Assembly (NCBI GenBank): GCA_934148015.1
Contig: CAKPCU010000002.1
Coordinates: forward strand, 44,495 to 108,494
DNA from: an uncultured Bacilli bacterium
GTDB taxonomy: Bacteria > Bacillota_I > Bacilli_A > RF39 > UBA660
Direction of reading: 5' to 3'
DNA: 64,000 nucleotides
Each line of letters starts with the position of its first letter. Position 1 is the stretch's first letter. This document shows positions 42,747 to 52,725 of the stretch, in pieces. The position numbers and the translations under genes are program-made. The notes beneath the pieces were generated by a model. That model was given only the letters and a program-made list of their open reading frames with translations. It was not told the DNA's origin and did not search any database.

Positions 42747-45700
42747 TTATTTTGTTATAAATGCTTTATCTGTAAAACTTATCATTTTATCATTATCGTA
42801 TAAGTAAAATCTTAACTTATACAAATTATAATCTAAACTATTAGGTTTTAAATTAATAGTTATCTTATTATTAAAATCATTTTTATTATCTACTAATAAA
42901 TACATATTATCTTTATATAGTGTTAAATTATCAGATGTATAATCATTTATATTTATTTGTTTATAACTTACATCTAATGCTGATAATACACTTTTTTTAA
43001 GTAATGATACATATATTTTAGGATTTGATAATTTACCCTTATACAATATATTATAATTCATACTGTAATTATCTAAAGTTTTCTTAATTATCTTTTCGTT
43101 ACTATCTTGTATATCAAATGAGTAATTATGAGTATTCTTCTTATTTGTAACATTTAAAGGAATATTTATAGAATCTATAGATAATATGTTATCTAATACT
43201 CCATCAAATGATAAATAAGCTTCTATATCAAAGTAGTATTTACCCTCATCTAAAATGCTATTATCTACTTTAGTTATAATATTAAGAACTTTATTTAAAG
43301 TATCACTACTATTTGATAAATTAATATTTATTACATCTTTATTCATAGAATATTTATTATCATCTATCATAAATTTAATGTTCTTTAAATACTTATGATC
43401 TACTATATTTTTATTTGAATCTAATACTTTTATCTTTAATCCCCATACCATGTTAAGTAAATTACTATCTATAATCTTATTTTTATTTATATAGCTATAT
43501 ACTTTTGATAAATTAATATCTATATTATTTTCAGAGTTACTATTATACATAACTTCATCACTATAATTAGATTTTATTTGAGCATTAGAAGTCATATTAT
43601 TGTATATATTTATTTCTTTTAAACTATTCTTTAAAGAACCTCTAACTTCGTTTTTCTTATTATCTAAAACTGAAACTGATAATATTAAACCGCTAATTTC
43701 TTCATCTATATTACAATGAGAAAAATCTACAGTTATTTTATAGGTATCATCTATATTTTTAGTTACATCTTTTTTAAATACTTCTTTAGAAGATTTTCCA
43801 ATTAAACTAAATAAGTCAAATGAATATAAGTAATATGAATCTTTTAATAAATAGTCATCTTCTTTTACATTATAAGTATACATACTATTATTTAAATTCA
43901 AAGTTATTTTAGTATTAACAGGTAATATTTTATTTGACTTTAAGTAAAATGTATCATTATCATTAAATTTATAATCTGATTTATAAGTATATTTTAATAA
44001 AATACTAGAATTACTTGTTATATTTAATTTATCGTATGACTCATCATAGTTATTTAATATGTATAATCCTTCACACTTATAACCCTCATACAAAATTAAG
44101 TCTGATGAAGCATAAGATGCAATACCTATATTATCTAAAGCTTTAATATAAATAATAGAACTTTTATTATTTATAGTTATCTTATCTTTATAATTAGTCC
44201 ATAAACTATCATCTATTAAATCTAGTTTTTCTTTATTTAAGACCCCTTCTGAAACATAATACTTAATAGATTTAACACCAGACATTTCATCTTTAGCATT
44301 TACAAAAATGTCTAAATTTTCATTTATAAAATATATAGATGGATTATCATTTAAAGTATTTAAAGTTTTATTATTATAACTTATCTCTATATCACATCCA
44401 CTTAAATCAAGTACTAATATATCAGAATTAATATACGTAATATTATCATTATAATCAACTATTTTAGCATATATAATGTAATACCCTTCTTCACTAATTT
44501 TCTTTGATGATGTAAATAACTGCCAGTCAGTTATATTGTTTAATTCATCATAAGATAATGCATTCTTATCTTTTTTTATGTAATAGTATATTTCTTTAAC
44601 CTTATTTAAATTATCATCTTCTTTAATATTAAACGTAATATCATTACTTACTAAAACTTCATTTAAGCTGTAGCTTACATTATTCCAAGAATAAGAATTA
44701 ATATTAATGCTCGCTAAAGGCTTATTAATATCATCGGTATATAATATTGGATAAGAATCATCTTCATATACCCAAACACTATTAATGTTATTTTTTATGT
44801 TATCTAAATCTGTAAATTCACTAAAGCCTAGTGTGTTAACTAAAAAGTTTTTATTTTTTAAATTAGAAGTATAAGTTATTTTACCTGTATAATTACCTGA
44901 AAATGCATATTTACTTGATGAAGCGTATGAATTTGTTATGCTAATAGATGAAGATAATATGTTTAAAATAAAGTAAGAATCAGTTGCATTAAAAGTATTT
45001 TTTATAGAAAAGTTATTTGTATTATTTATATTTCCTATAATACCAGATGAGTTTTCTGCACTTATCTCTCCTGCGTTATAAGTATTTGATATTAAACCAG
45101 ATGCATTATTTAAGTAAGATATAATACCTGATGCTATCATTTTACTATTTATAGAGCCTGTATTATATGAATTATTAATATTTATTTTTTCCCTTCCTAA
45201 TGAAACTATACCAGATGAATAATTATAACCATATACATATGCCTTATTAATAGTATTTAAAATATTAGTATTACTAGCTTCTGAAGCAATTCCAGATGAA
45301 ATACCAAGTTTATATTTTACTTTGTATTTTAAATTAGTTATTTTAATATCTTCTATCGTGTTTAATTTATATAAAATAGATAAATTACTAGCACTACTAT
45401 CTACATTTATACTAAAGTTACTACTATCTATACTATTATTATTTATAGATATACTAGATAAGCTAGAAAAGTTATCTATTACACCTTCTAAAGTAATACT
45501 TTCTATATCATAGTAAGATAAGTTAATATTACTTAAATCTATATTTGATGAAGTACTATCTTTTGATAATAAAATATCATCTAAACTTATTTCATTTTCT
45601 TCATAAGTATTATTATCACTACCAATTACATATCCACCATAAATAGTATTTTCTATTAAACCATTATCTACATTTGATGCAATACCACCAGTTATATTTC

Positions 45701-46295
45701 CACCATAAATAAGTGAATTTTGTACATATAAATCTTTAACAGTTCCATTTAAATTAGTAAATAATCCAAGATATTTAGTATCTTTTTTAGTTATATAAGC
45801 ACCGTATATAGTATGAGAATTACCATTAAATGTACCCTTAAAATTATTAATTGAATCAAATAAGTTAATACTACCAACTTTATTTGTCATATCACTAGAA
45901 GAATAATAATTAGATGAATATTTATCTACAAAATAAGTATTACCATCTAATATATATTTAATTAAATTATCTTCATATTTAAATGTACCTTTATTTATTA
46001 TAATATCATTACTTAACTCAAAATAAGTATTACTATAACTTGTAGTTTTAAGCATATTACTAAAATAAGCTAACTCTGATGCATTAGAAATAATAAAAGG
46101 ATCATCCTGACTTCCTGAACCACTTCTATAACTAGAAGAAATAGAGCCATCCCAAGTATTATCAATGTTTAAAGGATTTCTATTTTTTTGTCTTGCAAAA
46201 GTCGCTATTGAAACAGATGATAGTATCAAAATAAAAATTGCTATAAGTATTATATATATTTTATTTTTTTTACTTTTAAGGTTAAACTTTTTCAT
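42747..46295 (-). CDS. Very large exported surface protein, GLUG-type beta region
   Basis: An 1182-residue protein. An N-terminal hydrophobic segment is followed by WDGSISSSYRSGSGSQDDPF then IISNASELAYF, a start common in GLUG/beta-helix surface proteins. Residues about 140-480 have repeated G-x-(I/V)-x-x-N-x-Y-x-x-G elements (for example LFTNLNGTVKDLYVQNS), suggesting a beta helix. The middle (about 540-720) has paired Ig-like stretches with D-x-S-G-V. Ser, Asn and Asp are abundant. No LPXTG or other C-terminal anchor is visible, so it may stay attached by its N-terminal segment or through the fibre. First gene of its unit. Confidence 0.72.
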   Translation of the reverse strand: MKKFNLKSKKNKIYIILIAIFILILSSVSIATFARQKNRNPLNIDNTWDGSISSSYRSGSGSQDDPFIISNASELAYFSNMLKTTSYSNTYFELSNDIIINKGTFKYEDNLIKYILDGNTYFVDKYSSNYYSSSDMTNKVGSINLFDSINNFKGTFNGNSHTIYGAYITKKDTKYLGLFTNLNGTVKDLYVQNSLIYGGNITGGIASNVDNGLIENTIYGGYVIGSDNNTYEENEISLDDILLSKDSTSSNIDLSNINLSYYDIESITLEGVIDNFSSLSSISINNNSIDSSNFSINVDSSASNLSILYKLNTIEDIKITNLKYKVKYKLGISSGIASEASNTNILNTINKAYVYGYNYSSGIVSLGREKININNSYNTGSINSKMIASGIISYLNNASGLISNTYNAGEISAENSSGIIGNINNTNNFSIKNTFNATDSYFILNILSSSISITNSYASSSKYAFSGNYTGKITYTSNLKNKNFLVNTLGFSEFTDLDNIKNNINSVWVYEDDSYPILYTDDINKPLASININSYSWNNVSYSLNEVLVSNDITFNIKEDDNLNKVKEIYYYIKKDKNALSYDELNNITDWQLFTSSKKISEEGYYIIYAKIVDYNDNITYINSDILVLDLSGCDIEISYNNKTLNTLNDNPSIYFINENLDIFVNAKDEMSGVKSIKYYVSEGVLNKEKLDLIDDSLWTNYKDKITINNKSSIIYIKALDNIGIASYASSDLILYEGYKCEGLYILNNYDESYDKLNITSNSSILLKYTYKSDYKFNDNDTFYLKSNKILPVNTKITLNLNNSMYTYNVKEDDYLLKDSYYLYSFDLFSLIGKSSKEVFKKDVTKNIDDTYKITVDFSHCNIDEEISGLILSVSVLDNKKNEVRGSLKNSLKEINIYNNMTSNAQIKSNYSDEVMYNSNSENNIDINLSKVYSYINKNKIIDSNLLNMVWGLKIKVLDSNKNIVDHKYLKNIKFMIDDNKYSMNKDVININLSNSSDTLNKVLNIITKVDNSILDEGKYYFDIEAYLSFDGVLDNILSIDSINIPLNVTNKKNTHNYSFDIQDSNEKIIKKTLDNYSMNYNILYKGKLSNPKIYVSLLKKSVLSALDVSYKQININDYTSDNLTLYKDNMYLLVDNKNDFNNKITINLKPNSLDYNLYKLRFYLYDNDKMISFTDKAFITK

Positions 46296-46347
46296 ACTTA
46301 TATCACTATCCCTTCTACTTCTTTTTATCTAGTTTATATACATTAAA

Positions 46348-46356
46348 ATTATAACA
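46348..46356 (-). promoter_or_regulatory. Extended -10 promoter for the large surface protein unit
   Basis: TG-T-TATAAT on the minus strand (-10 at 46348-46353). There is no good -35; a TTGACA-like direct repeat lies just upstream. Confidence 0.55.
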
Positions 46357-46361
46357 TAGAT

Positions 46362-46377
46362 TTGACAAATTTAGACA
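46362..46377. repeat. TTGACA-like direct repeat upstream of the large surface protein
   Basis: TTGACA (46362) and TAGACA (46372), period 10 bases, just upstream of the -10 at 46348. Confidence 0.5.
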
Positions 46378-46410
46378 AAAAAATGCACCAATCATAACCA
46401 ATTGGTACAT
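46375..46410 (-). terminator. Terminator ending the fibre-subunit operon
   Basis: On the minus strand ATGTACCAAT and ATTGGTGCAT pair over 10 bp (one G-T) around an 8-base loop, followed by seven T. Confidence 0.88.
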
Positions 46411-46416
46411 ATTATA

Positions 46417-48042
46417 TTATTTCTTAATGCTTTCCTTACTTAGTATTTTTTCAACTTCTGTCATAAACCATATTTTATTTGCAGAAGTACTACTATTATT
46501 AATTTTATTAATTCTTAATATAAGTAATATTTTATTTAATAAGTTATCTAAATTATCTGGATCCAACTCTTCTAAAGTTAACTTAATATTACTAAGTCTA
46601 TACTTATTAATTATTATTTTAGCTATATCAGTATCAGAAAATACTAAAAGACCATTAACTATTATATTAGTAGGATTCATAGCATATAAATCAAACTTTT
46701 CACTTAATTCTTCTATTTCTTCATAAGTACTTAAATTATATACTCTTTGAATAGTTATCTTTTTAAAGTAATCATAACTATAATATAAATTTAATACATC
46801 AGATATTGAAATAGTATTATTTAATATTTGAAGAACTTTATCTTTAAAATATGCTTTATCATATTTTTGATATAATTCATATAATTCTTTAGCTATACAT
46901 ACTGAATTAATCTTCATTTGTTTTAAATTAGAATCACTTTTAAATTCAAAGAATCCAGGTCTTCCACCAAATATCTTTTTATTTAATTTATAAAGTTCTT
47001 TTTCTTTAGCTTCTATTTTATCTACTACTTCTTTTAATTCTTTATATTCAGTTTTTTCTTTAGCATCTACTTCTTTTTTATACTCTTTTTTAAAGTCTTC
47101 AAAAAGAGGTAAAAACATAGCATAATTACTATACTCTATAACATTTAATTTTAATTTTTCTAAAATATCACATATCTTATTTAATTTATCTTTATCATTA
47201 AAATCATTTTCATCATAAAATAACGATTGTACTGCATTTGTCTTAACTTTACTATTTTCTAAATATTCATTTATATTTATTTTACCAGTCTTTGCTAAAT
47301 TAGCTATATCATATATATTTTCTTTATTAGCAAAATTAAGTTCTATGTATGCTGATTTTAATTTTTCTAAACAATCTTGATAGTTTTTAATATTATTATT
47401 AACCATTACTTCTTTTTGTAATTTTATAATATAACTATTAAATTTTCTATGATTATCTTTTATTAATTTTCTAAAGTTCAACTCTATATGACTTATAATA
47501 TCAGGATTTACCCAGTATATTTGCTCAAATATTTCTGATACTTTTTCATATGATAAGCTCTTTTTATTTCTAACGTCTAAAAAAGAAGACATATATTCAT
47601 GTACATAGCATGTATATTTAAAATCATCACTTGTTAACTTAATACCTGCTAGTTCAAACTTATCTAAAAAGCCGTTTATTATTTCATTTAATGATTTAAA
47701 ATTAAATGTATAATAATTGTTTAATCTATATAGTAAATCATCAAAACCCATCTTTTCAAAATAACTATTTGATGGATTAAGTAAAAATTTTACGTTTTCT
47801 AAATTTATTAGAGTATCATTTAATTTATCAAGGTTTTCTCTATCATCTTTTATTTTAATAGCTCTGTTTTTTGCTAATATATAATTTCTAACACTATCTT
47901 TATATTCGTTATATTTATTTTCCATATCTTTTATATTAGCATTAAATTTTTTCTTATTAGTTTTTGTTTTTGTTGGAAGTGTTGATAAAAGCGTTTTCTT
48001 TGCATTAATATCTTTTACGATAAAGTCTAAAAAGTTATTCAT
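46417..48042 (-). CDS. Cytoplasmic helical/coiled-coil protein of the fibre operon
   Basis: A 541-residue protein that I do not recognise. It is charged and mostly helical, with coiled coils near residues 25-75 and 330-365; no signal peptide or membrane helix is seen. The ATG at 48042 is chosen over a GTG nine bases upstream. It overlaps by 8 bases with a 50-residue gene upstream and lies in one unit with the exported fibre subunits. A cytoplasmic member of that unit is unexpected and may be part of the ATPase/assembly module (inference). Confidence 0.62.
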   Translation of the reverse strand: MNNFLDFIVKDINAKKTLLSTLPTKTKTNKKKFNANIKDMENKYNEYKDSVRNYILAKNRAIKIKDDRENLDKLNDTLINLENVKFLLNPSNSYFEKMGFDDLLYRLNNYYTFNFKSLNEIINGFLDKFELAGIKLTSDDFKYTCYVHEYMSSFLDVRNKKSLSYEKVSEIFEQIYWVNPDIISHIELNFRKLIKDNHRKFNSYIIKLQKEVMVNNNIKNYQDCLEKLKSAYIELNFANKENIYDIANLAKTGKININEYLENSKVKTNAVQSLFYDENDFNDKDKLNKICDILEKLKLNVIEYSNYAMFLPLFEDFKKEYKKEVDAKEKTEYKELKEVVDKIEAKEKELYKLNKKIFGGRPGFFEFKSDSNLKQMKINSVCIAKELYELYQKYDKAYFKDKVLQILNNTISISDVLNLYYSYDYFKKITIQRVYNLSTYEEIEELSEKFDLYAMNPTNIIVNGLLVFSDTDIAKIIINKYRLSNIKLTLEELDPDNLDNLLNKILLILRINKINNSSTSANKIWFMTEVEKILSKESIKK

Positions 48043-48187
48043 TTTTATCACTTTCCTTTTCTTCTATATCAAACTTATTATCATCCAAAAACTGTAAGAA
48101 ATCTACTATATCTTGATAAACTTTTATTAGATCTTCCAAGCTTAATTTTGAAAGATCAAATCCCACTTTATTATTCTCCATTTTCAT
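48035..48187 (-). CDS. Small acidic protein (50 aa), translationally coupled
   Basis: A 50-residue protein, MKMENNKVGFDLSKLSLEDL at the start, then a helical V-x-F-L-Q-F-L-D-D segment and an acidic tail. GGGAAGG precedes the ATG. The stop lies 8 bases inside the next gene (start 48042), which suggests coupling. The function is unknown; the size and the overlap suggest a partner of the 541-residue protein. Confidence 0.68.
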   Translation of the reverse strand: MKMENNKVGFDLSKLSLEDLIKVYQDIVDFLQFLDDNKFDIEEKESDKNE

Positions 48188-48205
48188 AATCTATACCTTC
48201 CCTTT

Positions 48206-49294
48206 TTAATTAAATGATGTATATCCTGTTGTATCTTTTATAAAATTAATTGAAATAGCAAGTTCAGCCCCAGATGAATCTGTCTCTAGACTATCTATAT
48301 CTTGTCCTTCTATCCATACATAGACTCTCATTTTAGTAACTCCATTTGGAATTGAAAATAACGGAGTATCAAATTCTGTATCTGTAATAGTTTGTTGTTC
48401 TTCAAAATAATTCATATCCATTGCAGAAGAGCCTGATACTGTATCTTTTACATATATTGGTCCTCCAGCTTTTTTATAAGCATATGTTGGAAACTTTTCG
48501 CCATCCTTTAAATTTATACCATATTCTTTAGCTTTTTCTTTTGACATATTAGTATGAATTCTACTATTAGGTTCAAATATAATTGATCTGCAATTATTAT
48601 TACAAGATAAATTTTGTATTGTTCTATAATCAGTATCTAAAGGTGCACTACCTACTTTAACAAATCCTATTCTAGTTGAATTAACAAGACCTTGCATTTC
48701 CTCTGTTTCTCCATCATCTATGGTAACTTCTGTTCCAAAGTCTAAAAATAAATTATCATCTACAGGAGAACCTGTATCATTCTTAACAAATAAATCAAAT
48801 GCTATAAATGAGCTGTAAGGATATATTCCTTTTTCTGTTAATAATTTAGTATTAACAAATCCATTTTTTTGATTTTTATTTCTGTACATAACCCCTGCAC
48901 TAGAATATATTTCAAATTTTGATTTATTACTATCTCTAACACCTAGTGTAGATACTGGAGTAAGTCCCATCGCAGCCCACTGACTAGTATTATTAGGATA
49001 TGTATTTTTTAAGTTATTTATAAGCGTTTCTCTAGATATTTCAACATAATTATCATAGTTAATAGCATCAAAAGATATTTGAAGACCACTATTTTTTGTT
49101 ACTATCATATTAAACGTTTTAACCTTAACATTTAAGTTTGTTGAAAACCATGCATATGTTGCTGCAATTAAAGTAATTCCTAAAAAAACAATACTTGTAA
49201 TTAAAAGAGGGCGATTTTTCTTATGAAGTAATACTCTTTCTTTTACTTTGTTTTTTCTTTTAGCTCTGCTTTTAACAGTCTTAGTATTTTTCAT
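48206..49294 (-). CDS. Exported fibre-subunit-like protein
   Basis: A 362-residue protein. A basic N terminus and hydrophobic segment end in ATYAWFSTNLNVKVKTF, nearly the same cleavage region as the two larger paralogues upstream. The C-terminal MRVYVWIEGQDIDSLE and ISINF match the IEGQD motif shared by this set. Two Cys pairs occur near residue 205 (SCNNNC). The ATG at 49294 follows GGTGGTGA. A strong hairpin between it and the previous gene may lower its expression relative to that gene. Confidence 0.7.
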   Translation of the reverse strand: MKNTKTVKSRAKRKNKVKERVLLHKKNRPLLITSIVFLGITLIAATYAWFSTNLNVKVKTFNMIVTKNSGLQISFDAINYDNYVEISRETLINNLKNTYPNNTSQWAAMGLTPVSTLGVRDSNKSKFEIYSSAGVMYRNKNQKNGFVNTKLLTEKGIYPYSSFIAFDLFVKNDTGSPVDDNLFLDFGTEVTIDDGETEEMQGLVNSTRIGFVKVGSAPLDTDYRTIQNLSCNNNCRSIIFEPNSRIHTNMSKEKAKEYGINLKDGEKFPTYAYKKAGGPIYVKDTVSGSSAMDMNYFEEQQTITDTEFDTPLFSIPNGVTKMRVYVWIEGQDIDSLETDSSGAELAISINFIKDTTGYTSFN

Positions 49295-49320
49295 ATAATC
49301 ACCACCTTTTAAATACAAAC

Positions 49321-49351
49321 GAAGAGTAATTATAAATATTTATTACTCTTC
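49321..49351 (-). other. Intercistronic hairpin within the fibre operon
   Basis: GAAGAGTAAT (49321-49330) and ATTACTCTTC (49342-49351) pair perfectly over 10 bp around an 11-base loop, after the stop of the 49368 gene. The T tract after it is interrupted (CGTTTG), so it is more likely a partial terminator or RNA-stabilising hairpin than a full stop. Confidence 0.6.
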
Positions 49352-49367
49352 ATTTATTTATAATTTT

Positions 49368-50669
49368 TTATTCTCCATCTTGAGATGTTGTTGGAGTAAT
49401 ATCAGTACTTGGTCCTTCATAATTTACATCAGTTTCAGTAAATCTTTCTTTAGTGAATCCAAAGTTAATTGATATTTTCTTTCCAAGTGATGCGAAATCA
49501 TAGTTATCAACATCTTGACCTTCGATAAATACATATACTCTAACCTTTGTAATACTATTAGGAGCTAAAGTCATAAATGTAGGTCTTTCAGTTCCTTTTT
49601 TATTTTTCATAGTATCTGTAAAGTATGGAAAATCAACTAATTTGTATTGTGATTTATCTTCTGCTTGAGCATATGTAGCATAATCTACAGTACTGTTTTC
49701 ATAACTGTTATAACCAGCTCCATCATATACATCAACGTTATCAGCTATAGTAAGTGCTCTTGAAATAGCATATGTTGGTTTAGCTTCTGTAGTAGTAAAT
49801 GTTGCACAGTTAGTTTTTGCACCATCTCCTAATGTAGTATCATAAGAAGCTGCATCAGTAACATTAGTTCCTTCTGGTTTTCTCTTTAAGCATGAAGTTT
49901 CATACCAATTAATAGCATTTTGAACGTGTGCAGTATCATTTGGTTCCCAAATTTGAGCACTACGGCAAATACCAGTTACTTGAGCTTTACCATCTGCTGC
50001 TTCAACATTAGAACATGTAATACCAGTTATATTAGTTGCATCAGTAGTATCTCCTTTAACACGACCAATTTGTGCAAAGGCAACTCTAACAGAGTTTTCA
50101 ATACCAGTTCCATTTTGACCAGTTGAAGCAACTTTAACAGCTGAATTAGTTGTTAAATAAATAGCTTCTTCGTTTAATGGTTCATTATCTGTATAATATT
50201 CAGTACCAGATAAGTTTTTGATAAATAAATCAAATGCTACGTATCCATCGCCTTCTATGTAGTTACCCTTTTCATTTTGAGTTTCATAGTTATGAACACG
50301 GCTTGTAAGTAATCTATAACCACCTTTTGTAGTAGTTAAACTTCCCTTTTCAAATAATTTTAATCTTGATGAAGTATCATCCATGTCACCTACTGTTGAC
50401 ATTGGAATAAGTCCATTTTCAGCCCATGTATTGACATTTCCTTCATAAGCTTGTGCATTTTTTGCATCTAATTTGTAGCTCCAACTAGTTCCATCCATAG
50501 ATAAGAATAGACCTTCAGTTGTAGCAATATCAATATCGAAACTAGATACATTAACTGTTTTCATACCAATGAACCATGCATATGTTGATACAGCTAAAAT
50601 AATTGCACAAAAAGAACATAGAATAATCAGATTTCTAATTTTCTTCTTATTTTTTCTTTCTTTTTTCAT
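49368..50669 (-). CDS. Major fibre-subunit-like exported protein, paralogue 2
   Basis: A 433-residue protein. Signal region ending VSTYAWFIGMKTVNVSSFD. It shares long blocks with the next upstream gene: NEEAIYLTTNS, GTGIENSVRVAFAQIGRVK, QIWEPNDTAHV, NAINWYETSC, DNVDVYDGAGYN, and RVYVFIEGQDVDNYDFAS with LGKKISINFGFTKERF. Unlike most of the window it is rich in Ala, Thr and Gly and less extreme in AT, as expected of a highly expressed surface protein. Cys at several places may form disulfides. The Thr/Ser-rich tail (TPTTSQDGE) has no sorting signal. Confidence 0.75.
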   Translation of the reverse strand: MKKERKNKKKIRNLIILCSFCAIILAVSTYAWFIGMKTVNVSSFDIDIATTEGLFLSMDGTSWSYKLDAKNAQAYEGNVNTWAENGLIPMSTVGDMDDTSSRLKLFEKGSLTTTKGGYRLLTSRVHNYETQNEKGNYIEGDGYVAFDLFIKNLSGTEYYTDNEPLNEEAIYLTTNSAVKVASTGQNGTGIENSVRVAFAQIGRVKGDTTDATNITGITCSNVEAADGKAQVTGICRSAQIWEPNDTAHVQNAINWYETSCLKRKPEGTNVTDAASYDTTLGDGAKTNCATFTTTEAKPTYAISRALTIADNVDVYDGAGYNSYENSTVDYATYAQAEDKSQYKLVDFPYFTDTMKNKKGTERPTFMTLAPNSITKVRVYVFIEGQDVDNYDFASLGKKISINFGFTKERFTETDVNYEGPSTDITPTTSQDGE

Positions 50670-50743
50670 ATCTTTTCTCCTTTAAGTTTTTTTATAATAG
50701 TGGAATTGAAAGTAATACTTCTCTTCCTTTTCATCTTTATTTA

Positions 50744-52018
50744 TTAGTTACCAGTTGTTGTTCTAGAAGTTGTATGATTCTTCTTTATAACATCATCAGG
50801 TAATGTAGCAGAACCATCTGCATTATAATCAACATCTTCATCAAAGAATCTTTCTTTAGTGAATCCAAATGCTACTGAAATTTTCTTTCCAAGTGATGCA
50901 AAATCATAGTTATCAACATCTTGACCTTCGATATAGATATATATTCTTACTTTTGTGATACTATTTGGTGCTAATGTAATAAATGTTGGTCTATCAACAC
51001 CAGATAAATTCTTTTCAGTATCAGTAAAGTAATCAAAGTCTACTAACTTACCATCACTAGCTGCATTAGTTATTGATTCAGTATAACCATTATAATCTGC
51101 TCCATCATATACATCAATGTTATCGCTATAGTTAATTATACCACCAACAGCATATGTTTTATAAGCTGTACCTTGTTCAATTGTTTTACAATTTCCAGCA
51201 TATGATGCATCTTTAGTTACATCCAAACCAGTTCTTGTTTTACAAGAAGTATTATACCAATTAATTGCATTAGTAACGTGCTCTGTATCATTTGGTTCCC
51301 AAATTTGAGCATCTCTATCTGTACAAATACCAGTTACAGCTCCTTCTGTTTTACAAGTGATACCCGTAATAGTTCCTACTTCTTCAGTAGTAGCTTTAAC
51401 ACGACCAATTTGTGCAAATGCAACTCTTACTGAGTTTTCTATACCTGTATTAGCTACTCCGCCTTGCTCTGCAATAGTAACTTCTGAATCTGGAGTTAAA
51501 TAAATTGCTTCTTCATTTAGCTTGTTTAACTCACTATAATATTCTTTACCTGACATATTTTTAATAAATAAATCAAATGCTACGTAACCATCTTGTTCTT
51601 TAGCTCCTGAGTTATTTACTCTACTAGACATTAATTTGTAACCACCTGGAGTTGCAGTTAAACTTCCCTTTTCAAATAAAGTTAGTCTAGATGAAGCTGA
51701 ATCAATTTTACCTACTGATGATACTGGAACTAATCCTTCACCACCCCAGCTATTAGTATTGCCTGAATACACTGTTTGTCCTTCTACATCATTATAATTA
51801 TCTTTAGATATAGTTACAGTATCAGACCAATCTTTACCATTAAGTGATAATGATAAACTATCAATTGCTGCAATTGATACATCAAAACTAGATACATTAA
51901 CTGTTTTCATACCTATAAACCATGCATATGTTGATACGCCTAAAATAACAGCACAAAATAAGCATAGAATTATAAGCTTTCTAACACGTTTAACGTGTTT
52001 TTTGTCTTTTTTGTTCAT
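50744..52018 (-). CDS. Major fibre-subunit-like exported protein, paralogue 1
   Basis: A 424-residue protein, clearly a tandem paralogue of the gene at 49368. Signal region ending VSTYAWFIGMKTVNVSSFD, identical in the last 19 residues. The conserved blocks NEEAIYLTPDS, GIENSVRVAFAQIGRVK, QIWEPNDTEHV and RIYIYIEGQDVDNYDFAS are kept, while regions between them differ, so the duplication is old. The ATG overlaps the stop of the 52018-52725 gene by one base. TTSRTTTGN forms the end. Confidence 0.75.
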   Translation of the reverse strand: MNKKDKKHVKRVRKLIILCLFCAVILGVSTYAWFIGMKTVNVSSFDVSIAAIDSLSLSLNGKDWSDTVTISKDNYNDVEGQTVYSGNTNSWGGEGLVPVSSVGKIDSASSRLTLFEKGSLTATPGGYKLMSSRVNNSGAKEQDGYVAFDLFIKNMSGKEYYSELNKLNEEAIYLTPDSEVTIAEQGGVANTGIENSVRVAFAQIGRVKATTEEVGTITGITCKTEGAVTGICTDRDAQIWEPNDTEHVTNAINWYNTSCKTRTGLDVTKDASYAGNCKTIEQGTAYKTYAVGGIINYSDNIDVYDGADYNGYTESITNAASDGKLVDFDYFTDTEKNLSGVDRPTFITLAPNSITKVRIYIYIEGQDVDNYDFASLGKKISVAFGFTKERFFDEDVDYNADGSATLPDDVIKKNHTTSRTTTGN

Positions 52019-52725
52019 TAAATACTTTCTCCCTTCTTTTGTTCATCGACATGTTCTGAATTAAAGTCCATATGTACTTTAAATTCGCCACCCAGAATAT
52101 TGTCAGTACATTCTGGATCACTGCCCTCTATCCATAAAACGATTGTATACTTATTGATATCCCCAGGTTTAAAGTTATCAACATGTTCTTTAACTACCAC
52201 GTTATCATCTAAAAATGGAGTTGTTTCCTTCTCAGGAGTTCCTTTAGCACCCATCTTAGCATAAGTGATATAGCTATCGTTTTTATAGACTCTTATTCTG
52301 ACAGCATCATCAACATTTCTAATAACATCATCAATTACTACCTCACTATAATAATCCGATACACTCTCACCAATGTTTTCCACATAAAAAGTATAAGCTA
52401 AATAGTTGTTACCATTATGCGAACCATTAGTTTCAGTTAAATTATTTGGTAACCATTTATAAGAAATGTTATCAAATGACTTTGGAGCTTCGGCATAAAG
52501 TTCAGTTCTATATACTTTGTAGTTAGGATCATCATAAATAATAAGTCCTTTATCAAAGTATAAGTTCTTATCCAATGTTATACTGAAATTTCCACTATTA
52601 TAAATAATACCAATAACAAAATAGGAAACTAATAATATTAGAAAAAAAACTATTAAAAGAATTATCATCCATTTCTTTAGCTTTTTTTCTTTTTTAATCT
52701 TAATTGCCGCACTCTTACTATCCAT
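52018..52725 (-). CDS. Exported fibre-associated protein, first gene of operon
   Basis: A 235-residue protein with a Lys-rich N terminus and one membrane helix (about 18-42). Unlike the others it lacks the T-Y-A-W-F cleavage region, so it may stay in the membrane. The C-terminal half has TIVLWIEGSDPECTDNILGG and VHMDFNSEH, aligning with the IEGQD block of the larger subunits. It could be the base or anchor of the fibre (inference). The ATG at 52725 follows GGGAAGG; an in-frame GTG 21 bases upstream would put that site inside the gene. Confidence 0.68.
   Translation of the reverse strand: MDSKSAAIKIKKEKKLKKWMIILLIVFFLILLVSYFVIGIIYNSGNFSITLDKNLYFDKGLIIYDDPNYKVYRTELYAEAPKSFDNISYKWLPNNLTETNGSHNGNNYLAYTFYVENIGESVSDYYSEVVIDDVIRNVDDAVRIRVYKNDSYITYAKMGAKGTPEKETTPFLDDNVVVKEHVDNFKPGDINKYTIVLWIEGSDPECTDNILGGEFKVHMDFNSEHVDEQKKGESI

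Noticed and set aside
49368..52018. Tandem paralogues as an assembly duplication
   Set aside because: The two proteins share blocks but differ widely between them, including different insertions and tails, so this is an old gene duplication.
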